The notes under the pieces were generated by a model. That model was given only the letters and a program-made list of their open reading frames with translations. It searched no databases and had not been told where the DNA came from. The position numbers and the translations under genes are program-made. A stretch of 38,770 bases of DNA from Thermoprotei archaeon (lineage in GTDB: Archaea; Thermoproteota; Thermoprotei_A; Sulfolobales; Acidilobaceae): assembly GCA_029335875.2 (NCBI GenBank), contig JARJMZ020000014.1:1-38770 (forward strand), read 5' to 3'. Shown here in pieces: positions 17,228 to 25,382 of the stretch (the first letter of the stretch is position 1; each line of letters opens with the position of its first letter).

Positions 17228-17425
17228 ACCAAACACTACTAAAAGTAGAAATGATAGTCGCACCACTCGCGATCACGCGCGAAACGACGGAAACGATCTA
17301 GCCACACCATGGAAAAAGCGCTTCCCATAGAAGTTTACAGTTTAGCAAGGTCTCCAGATTCTCTAAGAAGGGAAATTCTGCCATATCACTGTTGTTATCC
17401 TACTTAGGAGCCAGATCTATGCTCT

Positions 17426-17640
17426 TTGAGGGTATTTCATATCTCTCTAACACCGCCAGCTATGCTAAAACACTGCTTAAACCTCTACCTTCCCCAATTT
17501 TCTGGAGCCGACCCTATGCTTCTCACGTTCAACCTCTACATTACTCGCAACGCACTTAAACGGACGTTCTTGCGTGTCAGAATACCTGCAGGTTCCGCCT
17601 ATAGCTTTTCACGTCAAATATCTTAATGATTTAACAGACC
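17426..17640 (+). pseudogene. Remnant of a gene, possibly a glycosyltransferase N-terminus
   Basis: Starts like a GT4 protein (RVFHISLTPPAMLKHCLNLY), continues with FSGADPMLLTFNLYITRNAL, then loses frame. A second coherent piece is in another frame (PIAFHVKYLNDLTDPESF) before a stop. No full domain remains. The glycosyltransferase assignment rests on the first strand and on the neighbourhood only. Confidence 0.35.
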
Positions 17641-18043
17641 CCGAGAGTTTCTCAAGGTAGCTAAATCAACTTAGACTGTCCCTACATGAGCTAAAGACCT
17701 TATTAAGCTGCTTCCCGCTAACTCTAGACTTCTTACTATGAGAAAAGAGATTCAGATACGTTATCCACTCCCAAGTTAAAATTTCATCCCGATTGCCTTT
17801 AGAGAGTATTCGTTTAATGCTTTAGCCCCTCATGATTTTCCTTTACGGAGGCTGTCTTCACCCTTGCGCTAACGGTCTTCTCGGGAAGTATAAATTTAAT
17901 ATAGTTCTTGTAGCCTGAGATTTAGATGTTATGTGAAGGCTACTTTAGAACATTTATATTCAAAATTCAAACCTTGGGGCCTGACTTAAAGCGGCTATAT
18001 TAAGCCTGAATTGTTAATATAGGGAGGCTGACATAAACTTTAA

Positions 18044-18053
18044 CTATTTAAAC
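18044..18053 (+). promoter_or_regulatory. TATA box of the second FkbM gene
   Basis: CTATTTAAAC lies 35-44 bases before the ATG at 18088; transcription near 18076 would leave a very short leader. Confidence 0.5.
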
Positions 18054-18087
18054 TATGTTTATCTCACAACTATAAGGTTGTCTGGTG

Positions 18088-19056
18088 ATGCTTAGAAAGC
18101 TGAGATTGGTGTGGAAGAGTAGGGGGATATTTTCGAACTGGCTACAACTCTGTCTTGATTACTTGCTGGGTAAGAGCGAGTTAAGGGTTAAATGTAGGGA
18201 TGGTGAAGCTACTATAAGCAGGAAGGCTTACGTAAACATGGTTAGAGCCTACTATTATGGTGTTTTTAAAAGTATGAGTTGCGGTGTTAGCTTTAAGTTT
18301 GACGGTTTCGAACTACCTGGGACATGGTTAGAGTCTATCCTAGCTTTACCGTGTGCTAAGAGGCTTAAGGCGTGCTTTGACGAAGATAGCGTTAAGTTAA
18401 CATATTTCAACCATGAAATAATCCTCCCCAAAGATGCTGCCGCCCCTTTCATGTACGATATTCTATGTGAGAATTTTGGAGGAGCTTATGACGATTTCAA
18501 CGTTAAAGATAGGGTCGTTATTGATATAGGCGCGGGTATAGGCGATACTCCAGTTATGTTCGCCGCTAGAGGTGCTAAGAGAGTGATAGCGTTAGAGCCT
18601 TTCCCAGCCATTTATAGAAAGGCTGTTAAAGTCATACAAATTAATAATTTCGAGGGTAAAGTGACACTTTTAAACGCCGCCCTAGGCAACGCAGACAAGG
18701 TCGTTGAGATCGAAGACTGCGACTTCGAAGCCTACCTGCTCTTCAGCCCGACAGCCGTAACATGTAGGGGGCAGAAGACGGCAATCCCCATATACAGCCT
18801 TAAAACTTTAACAGAGAAGTTTGAAAGCGAAGAACTAGTGTTAAAAGTAGATTGTGAAGGTTGTGAATATGAAGCCTTAACAGATGTGGAAACACTCAAG
18901 AAATTTAAAGAAATCGCCGTGGAGTACCATGAAGGCCCTCAACCCCTAATAGATATACTGAGAAAAGCGGGATTCGCAACGAAACTAAGCCCAATAAAAA
19001 GCCTCAAGATCCCCATAGAGAGACAAGGATATATAATCGCATTTCCAGAGAGATGA
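18088..19056 (+). CDS. FkbM-family methyltransferase
   Basis: SAM-dependent methyltransferase, probably acting on a sugar hydroxyl of the surface glycan. 322 residues. The first 130 residues are an extra N-terminal domain with Cys and aromatic residues (CRDGEATISRKAYVNMVRAY). The catalytic domain has VVIDIGAGIGDTPVMFAARG (about 147-166, motif I), VIALEPFP (acidic motif), NAALGNADKVVEI, and LVLKVDCEGCEYEALTDVE (about 252-270), the KxDxEGxE motif of FkbM proteins. All key residues lost in the copy at 9022-9771 are intact here. ATG 18088 is preferred to GTG 18085. Confidence 0.87.
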   Translation: MLRKLRLVWKSRGIFSNWLQLCLDYLLGKSELRVKCRDGEATISRKAYVNMVRAYYYGVFKSMSCGVSFKFDGFELPGTWLESILALPCAKRLKACFDEDSVKLTYFNHEIILPKDAAAPFMYDILCENFGGAYDDFNVKDRVVIDIGAGIGDTPVMFAARGAKRVIALEPFPAIYRKAVKVIQINNFEGKVTLLNAALGNADKVVEIEDCDFEAYLLFSPTAVTCRGQKTAIPIYSLKTLTEKFESEELVLKVDCEGCEYEALTDVETLKKFKEIAVEYHEGPQPLIDILRKAGFATKLSPIKSLKIPIERQGYIIAFPER

Positions 19057-19149
19057 GGCACGATAAACCCCAGCCGCGGAGAGAGGCCATGTTTATGCTC
19101 TCTGCTTCTTACCAGCCCCGGGCTGATTTCGACCCCAATCCCTAAGGCT

Positions 19150-20000
19150 ACCTTAACATGACCTAGTCCAATTCTTTTAGTTGCTATTAGAAATTTAGAC
19201 TATGATAATTATGATCTCATATTGTTAGCGATGCCTCCATCAATAGTAGTTTCTAGGATATTAAAAATCGGAAGATGGGGCAAGTCTAAAATTAAAATGA
19301 TTAAAACGAATAAGAGCAAAAGCTGAGCAGGAGCGTGTAATGCTAAGTATGCTCATGCTAGAGACTCGGACTACGTCGCGATCATGAACAATGTTCCTAT
19401 CCCTTTTCTCAATAAGCCTAATCGAATATTTAACAAGCGAAGAAAACTTAAGTTTGAAGATCCAAACTGTATTATGGAACGTTACCTCATTATATTCTTA
19501 TGGAGCCCACTCTATTTATAGTAAGAAGTCTTAGGAGGACGAGCTAGCTTCGCGATTCAGAGCTCTTCGCTTATCATGATGTCCATATTTTATGTCTTAA
19601 GTTTTGACTAAAGGCTTCAAAGTTAAATTATTCTCAATTAAAGCAGGCTTCGCTATAAGAGGCTTTTGGGGAAAACCCTATAAGGACGTCATATATGCTC
19701 CTAAGAAGCTGCTTAACATCATATTTATAAATGGAAATATTATGCTGTATTATTTGCAATTACCTAAGCATAACCTGCCTATTTTTGTTACATATCATAA
19801 GTCCCCATAGTCTATATGAAAGAAGGCTTTAAGCTAGGCTTATAGGGTATCATGGTTAATACTGACGTGGGAGGGCTATCTAAGCGTTTATAGGGCGCAT
19901 ATTGTTAGACTACCACCTTATGAGCTCCTAATGTCACAGGAATTATAGTGTTTAATGTTGAGAGCTTCATTAGGAAGTTTCAGAGCGGCATGGATATGAC
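19150..20000 (+). pseudogene. Dead third copy of the GT2 glycosyltransferase
   Basis: DNA similarity to both intact GT2 genes can be followed piece by piece: the AIRNLDYDNYDLI segment at about 19180, AGACNAxYAHARDSDYV at about 19330, GFKVKLFSIKAGFAIRGF at about 19610, and a C-terminal piece near 19870-19960 (YLSVYRAHIVRLPPYELL). Frames change several times, in-frame stops are present and the codons before the AIRNL segment are scrambled. It ends about 100 bases before the 3' end of the ABC ATPase gene, which is convergent. Confidence 0.8.
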
Positions 20001-20115
20001 AATGTGAGCTATAAAGGAAAACCTTCATCCAGTAGAGTATGTTGAGCATTTAACATTTGGAAAGTATATACCAGCCTTTTTCCCTTCCTTCAACTGATCT
20101 GGGATAGAGGAGGGT

Positions 20116-20787
20116 TTATGGTTGTCTTGATATTAGGACTTTGTTGAGTGTGTAGTCTTCCATGCATAGTAAGGGCTCCTCAGGGTCCGCCGTCGTCACT
20201 ATTATTCCGGCCCCTCCAGCCACCATTTCCGGCAGTAGCCTATGTAGTGCCTGTACTCCCTGCTCGTCCAGGCTTGCTGTTGGCTCATCTAGTAGGAGTA
20301 TTTTTGGGTTTTTAGCTATTGCTCTCGCTATAGCTGCTCTCATGCGCTGTCCCCCGCTCACTTCCCATGGTTTCCTGTTTAGTATGTGTTTTATTTCTAA
20401 AATTTCAGCTATTTCTTCTACTCGTTCTTCTATTGTTCTTCGTGATAGGCCTTGGAGTTTTAGTGGTAGTTCTATGTTTTCTTTTAGTGTCAGCTCGTCT
20501 ATTAGCCCTCCTTCTTGTGGGACGTATCCTATTGTTTTGAGTCTTAGCATGGCTTTAGTTTGGGGGTTTATTTTTGAGGTTTTGAGTCCTAGTATTACAA
20601 CTTCCCCTTCCTCCACATTTTCTATTAGGGCTGCTACTTTTAGTAGGGTTGTTTTGCCCACCCCGTTTCTCCCTCTAACGCATATTATAGTGCCTGGTTT
20701 GAGTGTCATGTTGAGACCGTCGAATAGTAGTGTTCCGCCTTTGGATAACTTCAAGCGGTACATTTCTAGAAGTGGTGTTGCCTTCAA
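20116..20787 (-). CDS. ABC transporter ATPase
   Basis: Nucleotide-binding subunit of about 223 residues, of the LolD/MacB size class. Walker A is GRNGVGKTTLLKVA (about 38), the Q-loop is TIGYVPQEGG, the signature is VSGGQRMRAAIARAI (about 140), Walker B is KILLLDEPTASLDE, and the H-loop position is occupied by VTTADPEEP, so the usual switch His is not obvious. It presumably powers the two FtsX-like permeases of the same operon. TTG 20787 follows GGGGGTGA by five bases, which overlaps the stop of the preceding gene; GTG 20796 is the alternative. Confidence 0.88.
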   Translation of the reverse strand: MKATPLLEMYRLKLSKGGTLLFDGLNMTLKPGTIICVRGRNGVGKTTLLKVAALIENVEEGEVVILGLKTSKINPQTKAMLRLKTIGYVPQEGGLIDELTLKENIELPLKLQGLSRRTIEERVEEIAEILEIKHILNRKPWEVSGGQRMRAAIARAIAKNPKILLLDEPTASLDEQGVQALHRLLPEMVAGGAGIIVTTADPEEPLLCMEDYTLNKVLISRQP

Positions 20788-20792
20788 TGCTT

Positions 20793-22295
20793 TCACCCCC
20801 TTAACACTATTGTAGTGACGCCGTCGTATACTAGGCTCCATTTCCACTTTAAAGCTTTGATTTCCTCGGGGTCTCCGTACGTGAATCCTGAGACCCAGAA
20901 GCCTTTAGCCCAGTTCTCTCTATGGATTACTAGGGGCTCTTTAAGGTCTGATAGTTTTAGGGGTGGGTGTTTAACGTTAACCCTATACATGTACGAGAGG
21001 TACTCTACTTTAGAGTCTCCAGCTACGGTTTCAGCTTTCTCTGAGGCCAGCTTTAGAGCTACTATTTCGTCGCGCCCGTACACGTTGAAGTGGAAATATG
21101 GGTCTCTCCTCTCTGCTATGTTTAAAGTTACTATTGGGGCCGGGGCTAGGGCTACTAGTGTCTGGGCTGCTAGGAGCGTTTGAGGGCATGTAGTGTAGCC
21201 TAGGAGGGCTGCGTAGAGCTCGTAGTTTATGAGCCTATGTATAGCTGAGGAGGCCATGGGATCTCCTGAGAAGGCTGAGTATGCCATTAGCCCTCCGACT
21301 CCTGAAAGCCACCCCGCCACTACGACAGCTTGAGCTCCGGAGGCTCCTATAGTTGCCGCGAAGGCTGGCGAGAGGGCTAGTGGGGCGGCGTATAGGAGCA
21401 TGTATGGTCCTAGCGGGGGTGTTTGTGGGGTTGTGGGCGCTGCTATGGCTAGTACTGTCATTGAGGCTACTCCGGCCCCTATGACTGTTGAGAACGTTAT
21501 CCTATGGGGCCATCTAGGTTTTTGTGTTGAGAGCCAGGCTATGACCGGTATGCTTATTGATGTCGCCATGATCATTGAAGCTGTGACGATATCTTCAACT
21601 TTAATAGCTGTCTTCCAGAAGCTTGGGGCTAGCGCTACGTAGTGGGTTGAAATAGCTAGGGTCTGAAGTATGATTGTTAACATTATCCTCTTAGGGTTTA
21701 AGGGTTCAAACCCGCGAGCTAGGTTATATGCGGCGTTACACGCTAAAAGCCCTATGGTGGCCGCTAGGGCCGCAACGCTAGATATGTGGTGTGCTAGGGT
21801 TAGAGCTAACACTGTAAACGGGATTAGAGGGGCCCCCTTAGGGTGTATGAGGGCGAATATTAGGATTAGGAAGAGGGGTCTAGCTGATACCTCCTTAGTG
21901 AATCCCCCCTCGAAGGCGAAAAGTGTTGCTGCAGATGCTGCTATAATAGTTGAGAGTGAGGCTTTAGAGCCTTCTGATAGCCTAGAAGCTATAATGTAGA
22001 AGATTAGGATTGCGAAAGAGCCTAGGAGGGGGCCCATGAAAGCCCCTGAAAATATAGGGTCGAGCCCTGTTATGATGCTGTAAACGCCTCCAGTTATTAT
22101 TGCTAGGGGCCACTTGTTATTGTAGCCGTCGTAGAAGTTGTCATCGAAAATCCTAGCTTCAACGTTACTCGAGAACGTTCTAGCGCCGGCTATTACGGGC
22201 CAGGAGTCTACGTAGTAAGGCTCCCCGCTGTATATAGCGTAGAAAGCTCTGAAAGTGAAAGCTAGGATCAGAGCTAGTGTTAAAGCAGCTCTCAC
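20793..22295 (-). CDS. Polytopic membrane protein inside the ABC operon
   Basis: 500 residues with about ten hydrophobic segments. After the first helix comes a long loop with acidic and aromatic residues (SGEPYYVDSWPVIAGAR, DDNFYDGYNNKWP), and a soluble C-terminal part of about 110 residues. This plan, with an acidic residue in the first external loop, recalls GT-C glycosyltransferases and AglB/PMT-like proteins, but no diagnostic motif (such as WWDYG) is present. It overlaps the upstream permease gene by four bases and ends at the ATPase start, so it is part of the transport unit. The function is open. Confidence 0.7.
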   Translation of the reverse strand: MRAALTLALILAFTFRAFYAIYSGEPYYVDSWPVIAGARTFSSNVEARIFDDNFYDGYNNKWPLAIITGGVYSIITGLDPIFSGAFMGPLLGSFAILIFYIIASRLSEGSKASLSTIIAASAATLFAFEGGFTKEVSARPLFLILIFALIHPKGAPLIPFTVLALTLAHHISSVAALAATIGLLACNAAYNLARGFEPLNPKRIMLTIILQTLAISTHYVALAPSFWKTAIKVEDIVTASMIMATSISIPVIAWLSTQKPRWPHRITFSTVIGAGVASMTVLAIAAPTTPQTPPLGPYMLLYAAPLALSPAFAATIGASGAQAVVVAGWLSGVGGLMAYSAFSGDPMASSAIHRLINYELYAALLGYTTCPQTLLAAQTLVALAPAPIVTLNIAERRDPYFHFNVYGRDEIVALKLASEKAETVAGDSKVEYLSYMYRVNVKHPPLKLSDLKEPLVIHRENWAKGFWVSGFTYGDPEEIKALKWKWSLVYDGVTTIVLRG

Positions 22296-23428
22296 CTTAA
22301 GTCACCTAAGACCAGGCCTATAGTGTAGAGTGTGACTTGTATTGAGATGTGGGCTATGATGAGATTCAATTCTAGGGAGGGCCGGGCAGGGTAGCCGGCT
22401 ATAGTTAGCGGGTTTAGTAGACTTGCTAAAACTACTCCTCCAGAAGAGCCTGCTATTATTAACGGTAGAGCTACGAGTAATATTGAAGCTTTAACTCTTG
22501 AAGGCTCAACACCCTGATCAACGATTACCCTGAAAGAGCGGCCCCTAGCAGTGTATATGAGTAGTGCTGGGGTAACATTCAACAGGGCAACTACCAGGAT
22601 TGAAGCTAGGGCTGCAAGAAATATAATCTCCCTCGGTATTCCAAGCCTCCTCAAATAATATTCTTGGAGGGCCTCTGGAGCTTCAGCCCTCACATAGCCC
22701 TTATAGATCAGTGCTGAGGCAGCCCTAACCAGCTCCCCGGGAAGCTCTAATTCAGCCCTTTCAACATGGCCTAGAGCTCCGAGTATCGAGGTTAAACTAG
22801 TAACCTCAGGGTCGTATATGACCCTTACTACTGAAGGGTTGCTAGAGCCTCTGAGGCTATAGCCTACATGTAGTGGGACTATAACCTCGTAGTTGTAAGG
22901 TTGCCCAGCTTCCAGTATTCCAGCTATTTTAAGGACGGAGTCGGCTCGCGTGAAGAGGGGCTTCAACACTATGATATCCCCGGGTTTAACTTTAAGTTTT
23001 CTGGCGAGCTCGGCTCCAACCCATGCTTTAGAGTAGCTGCTCGCGTTGAAGGGGGTTCCGGATAAGATTCTAGGCTTATAGATTTGAGCCCAAACTTCCG
23101 GGACACCCCTAACTATCACCGGGCTCCCATTAGCTAGGCATGGTGCTGTAGACTCGGGCCATACAGCTAGGACTCCCGGGGCTTTAGAGAGTTCTTCTAG
23201 CAGTTTAGCCTCCACTATGCCGGTGATTGGGGCTATGGATGTTCCGCTGTAAACGCTTAGGAGCCCTAGGTCTCCTGAGGGTTCAGGGTTTAGGGGGAGT
23301 TCTAGGAGGCCTATGAGGCTCCCACCTATGTAAGCTGAGGCTGTAGAGTATAGCGTTATAGACACTATTATGACTGCTAAGAGCCTTAACCCTAGTATTT
23401 TAACCGTGTATGCTAGGAGTTTCTCCAA
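22292..23428 (-). CDS. FtsX-like ABC permease, second of two
   Basis: 378 residues. One N-terminal helix (about 14-34), a large external domain of about 230 residues (KPRILSGTPF, WVGAELARKLKVKPGDIIVL, typical of MacB periplasmic core), then three C-terminal helices. This is the four-helix plan of MacB/FtsX permeases used for export or extraction of lipids and proteins. It overlaps the upstream permease by 16 bases and the downstream membrane protein by four. Confidence 0.8.
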   Translation of the reverse strand: MEKLLAYTVKILGLRLLAVIIVSITLYSTASAYIGGSLIGLLELPLNPEPSGDLGLLSVYSGTSIAPITGIVEAKLLEELSKAPGVLAVWPESTAPCLANGSPVIVRGVPEVWAQIYKPRILSGTPFNASSYSKAWVGAELARKLKVKPGDIIVLKPLFTRADSVLKIAGILEAGQPYNYEVIVPLHVGYSLRGSSNPSVVRVIYDPEVTSLTSILGALGHVERAELELPGELVRAASALIYKGYVRAEAPEALQEYYLRRLGIPREIIFLAALASILVVALLNVTPALLIYTARGRSFRVIVDQGVEPSRVKASILLVALPLIIAGSSGGVVLASLLNPLTIAGYPARPSLELNLIIAHISIQVTLYTIGLVLGDLR

Positions 23429-24342
23429 GCTATTACACCGGCGAGCGTTGAAGCTGTTAGGGCCGCCATTGCCGGGGCAGCTATAGCTTTAAGGGCGAAA
23501 TTGTGGCTGACGCCGGGGGTTGGCATGTATAGTCCCATGTATGATGATGTAGCTGAGACTATGATGTCGAATATTACTAGGCCGTAGGAGGCCCCAATAA
23601 ATATTAGGGTTGCGGTTGACAAGCTCAAAGCAACTATAACATATAATTTTGGAAGCCCTTGAGCCTCAAGCTTCTCAACTTCAGGCTTCAAATCCCTCAA
23701 AGCCTTATAAGTTGATAGTAGCGATGCTACAGCTAGAGCCGCGAGACTCACAAAATACCATTGCACTAAGCTCTCGGATAGCTGAGTTGAAAGGGCCCCC
23801 ATAACAACTGAGGGGTTATGCTCGCCGAGCTCGTAGAGGCTACTGCAAGAGTCTAGGCTACCCCCGAGGAGGATCATAGTGTCTAGTATATTGTTAACTC
23901 TATAGGAGCCTCTCACAGTAACATTCATAGGAGTTCCATTTATAAAAATAGTAATAGTATCGCCAGGCTTAACTTTCAGGGAGCTCGCAACCCAATAACC
24001 TAGAAATGCCGAGCCCTCCCCGGGAGGTTTAAGTTTGAGAAATTCCCACAGCTTAGACTCTTTTTCGAGGGCGACAACGTTAACGGACAACTCTAAATTA
24101 TTAGCCTTCACAACACCCTCGCAGGGAAGCCCTTCGGAATATGAGATGCCAGAGCCGTACGCTAAAGCCGCGGCCAGGAGGCCCCGGGAAATTTTAGGGT
24201 ATTCTGAGGCGAGCATAGTTATAGAGACTACTGTAGATAAAGCTATGAGAGTGGCGAGGCAAAGGAAGACAGTAGGCCTCCTAAGGGCAACCTTGAAAGC
24301 GTAAGTGAGACCGTGTAGCCCGGGCAAACACACCGCCAACAA
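23413..24342 (-). CDS. FtsX-like ABC permease, first of two
   Basis: About 309 residues, with the same plan as the next gene but a smaller external domain (GYWVASSLKVKPGDTITIFI) of about 130 residues, and three C-terminal helices. The two probably form a heterodimer. The start is uncertain: TTG 24342, or leaderless GTG 24333, which suits a TATA box at 24356-24369. First gene of the operon. Confidence 0.78.
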   Translation of the reverse strand: MLAVCLPGLHGLTYAFKVALRRPTVFLCLATLIALSTVVSITMLASEYPKISRGLLAAALAYGSGISYSEGLPCEGVVKANNLELSVNVVALEKESKLWEFLKLKPPGEGSAFLGYWVASSLKVKPGDTITIFINGTPMNVTVRGSYRVNNILDTMILLGGSLDSCSSLYELGEHNPSVVMGALSTQLSESLVQWYFVSLAALAVASLLSTYKALRDLKPEVEKLEAQGLPKLYVIVALSLSTATLIFIGASYGLVIFDIIVSATSSYMGLYMPTPGVSHNFALKAIAAPAMAALTASTLAGVIAWRNS

Positions 24343-24355
24343 TACTACTCAACAC

Positions 24356-24369
24356 GATATTTAAAAAAC
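24356..24369 (-). promoter_or_regulatory. TATA box of the permease operon
   Basis: On the minus strand GTTTTTTAAATATC lies just before the first permease gene, and predicted transcription near 24336 implies a leaderless message. Confidence 0.55.
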
Positions 24370-24438
24370 ATTTAAGAAGGCATGTGGAAGCGGGAAAACC
24401 CGCCCCTAACGTCTGAGAAGAGCTTGAAACGGGGTTCT

Positions 24439-24583
24439 GAGCTACGTAGTAGTTACGTAGCTCTTGGGGTTCATCAGCTTTAAGCTCCTCTCGGGTTCAT
24501 TGGAGCTATCATCAGCCTTCTCCCCTGTCAGGGTGAACCCACTCCACCCCCCGGGAAGGGGTGGAGAAAGACCCTCCATCTAA
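24439..24583 (+). other. Hairpin-rich segment with a short coded tail; candidate RNA or IS605 end
   Basis: Two perfect hairpins are visible: a 10-bp stem with 5-base loop at 24439-24463 (GAGCTACGTA pairing with TACGTAGCTC) and a 9-bp stem with 7-base loop at 24542-24566 (CTCCACCCC pairing with GGGGTGGAG). One plus-strand frame is open across the segment (ending AFSPVRVNPLHPPGRGGERP, stop at 24581). Tail plus hairpins could be the end of an IS605-type tnpB gene and its guide RNA, or an unrelated small RNA. Neither is proven. Confidence 0.3.
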
Positions 24584-24711
24584 AGTCCACCAATACTTAA
24601 CACAATTAACATATATTTAAATCTTTCTATCTTGGAACTGTTGTCCAGGCGATCTGAGGATGCAGAACTTTATTAAGGTTTAAGTAGAACCCTGATTTAG
24701 GGGCTTTCAAC

Positions 24712-25119
24712 GTGTCAGATGAACTACCACTCTTTCAAGTACGTGGTAGCGCGTTAGACGCCATATACGGCCTTGGTAGCGAGGAGGTTTTCGAAGCTGA
24801 AGCTAGGAAAGTAGTTGAGAAAAAGTTCGGGTTTAAACTTGAGAAGTGGAGGGAGTGGGATGGTGAAGGCTACGTTTTCAATATCCCAAGGTACATAGAG
24901 GTTTACGCGGCGGCGAGCGAGGGCAAAGTAGTCCTCATGGAGATAGAGCCTAAAGCGACTATCGGCGTTGTCTACGTGTTCAAGAAGAAAGCTGAGTTTT
25001 ACGAGAAAAAGACTGGAGTTAAACCTTCAAGACTTATAGTGGCGTCGCCCTTCATAGATGATGATGCCCGGGAGCTCGCCTCCGCTTTAGAAATCGAAAT
25101 ATACGATTTTTATAGCTGA
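24712..25119 (+). CDS. DUF3782/PD-(D/E)XK-like protein with altered active site
   Basis: 135 residues resembling the C-terminal nuclease-fold part of archaeal DUF3782 proteins: FKKKAEFYEKKTGVKPSRLI followed by ASPFIDDDARELASALEIEI. The expected catalytic pattern (E-V-D, then E-I-K) reads RYIEVYAAASEGKVVLMEIE, so the Asp is Tyr and the Lys is Glu; a shifted Lys follows two residues later. The N-terminal coiled coil usual in this family is missing. It may be an inactive or specialised member. GTG 24712 is the start. Confidence 0.65.
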   Translation: MSDELPLFQVRGSALDAIYGLGSEEVFEAEARKVVEKKFGFKLEKWREWDGEGYVFNIPRYIEVYAAASEGKVVLMEIEPKATIGVVYVFKKKAEFYEKKTGVKPSRLIVASPFIDDDARELASALEIEIYDFYS

Positions 25120-25320
25120 ATTGATTTCGTGGATATAGTAGCGCTAGACAATGCAGACTAAAAGCGAGAATAGTTAGGTTATGAGAAACGCCGCTGAGGT
25201 CAAGATTAAAAGTGAACGGGCTTCTATAGATATCCTCAAATGTTCCAGTAAGCTTCCTTATGGGGTGAAAGGTGAAAGTTAAGCCTTTCACGTTTGTCCA
25301 TCGAATGTTTCACGTAAACA

Positions 25321-25329
25321 TTTATATAA
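25321..25329 (+). promoter_or_regulatory. TATA box of the glycosyltransferase-nucleotidyltransferase gene
   Basis: TTTATATAA lies 54-62 bases before TTG 25383. Just upstream is the pair of motifs TTTCACGT (25287-25294) and GTTTCACGT (25308-25316). Confidence 0.5.
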
Positions 25330-25382
25330 GAGATCTTATCTAATACTATTAAGATGTTAGCTTTGGGGGTGCTTCTTGGAGT

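Larger units (their letters stand above)
17228..18084. other. Intergenic region with a decayed gene
   Basis: About 850 bases with no intact gene. The left half holds the decayed frame at 17426-17640. The right half is A/T-rich and ends in the promoter of the FkbM gene. I see no RNA gene. Confidence 0.5.

Noticed and set aside
19165..19185. CTTTTAGTTGCTATTA resembling the CRISPR-like repeat
   Set aside because: The intact GT2 paralogue has nearly the same bases at the homologous place (15113-15128), so it is ordinary coding sequence.
20162..20815. 217-codon plus-strand open frame
   Set aside because: Shadow of the ABC ATPase gene, Ser/Ile-rich with no motif; the ATPase frame has all Walker and signature motifs.
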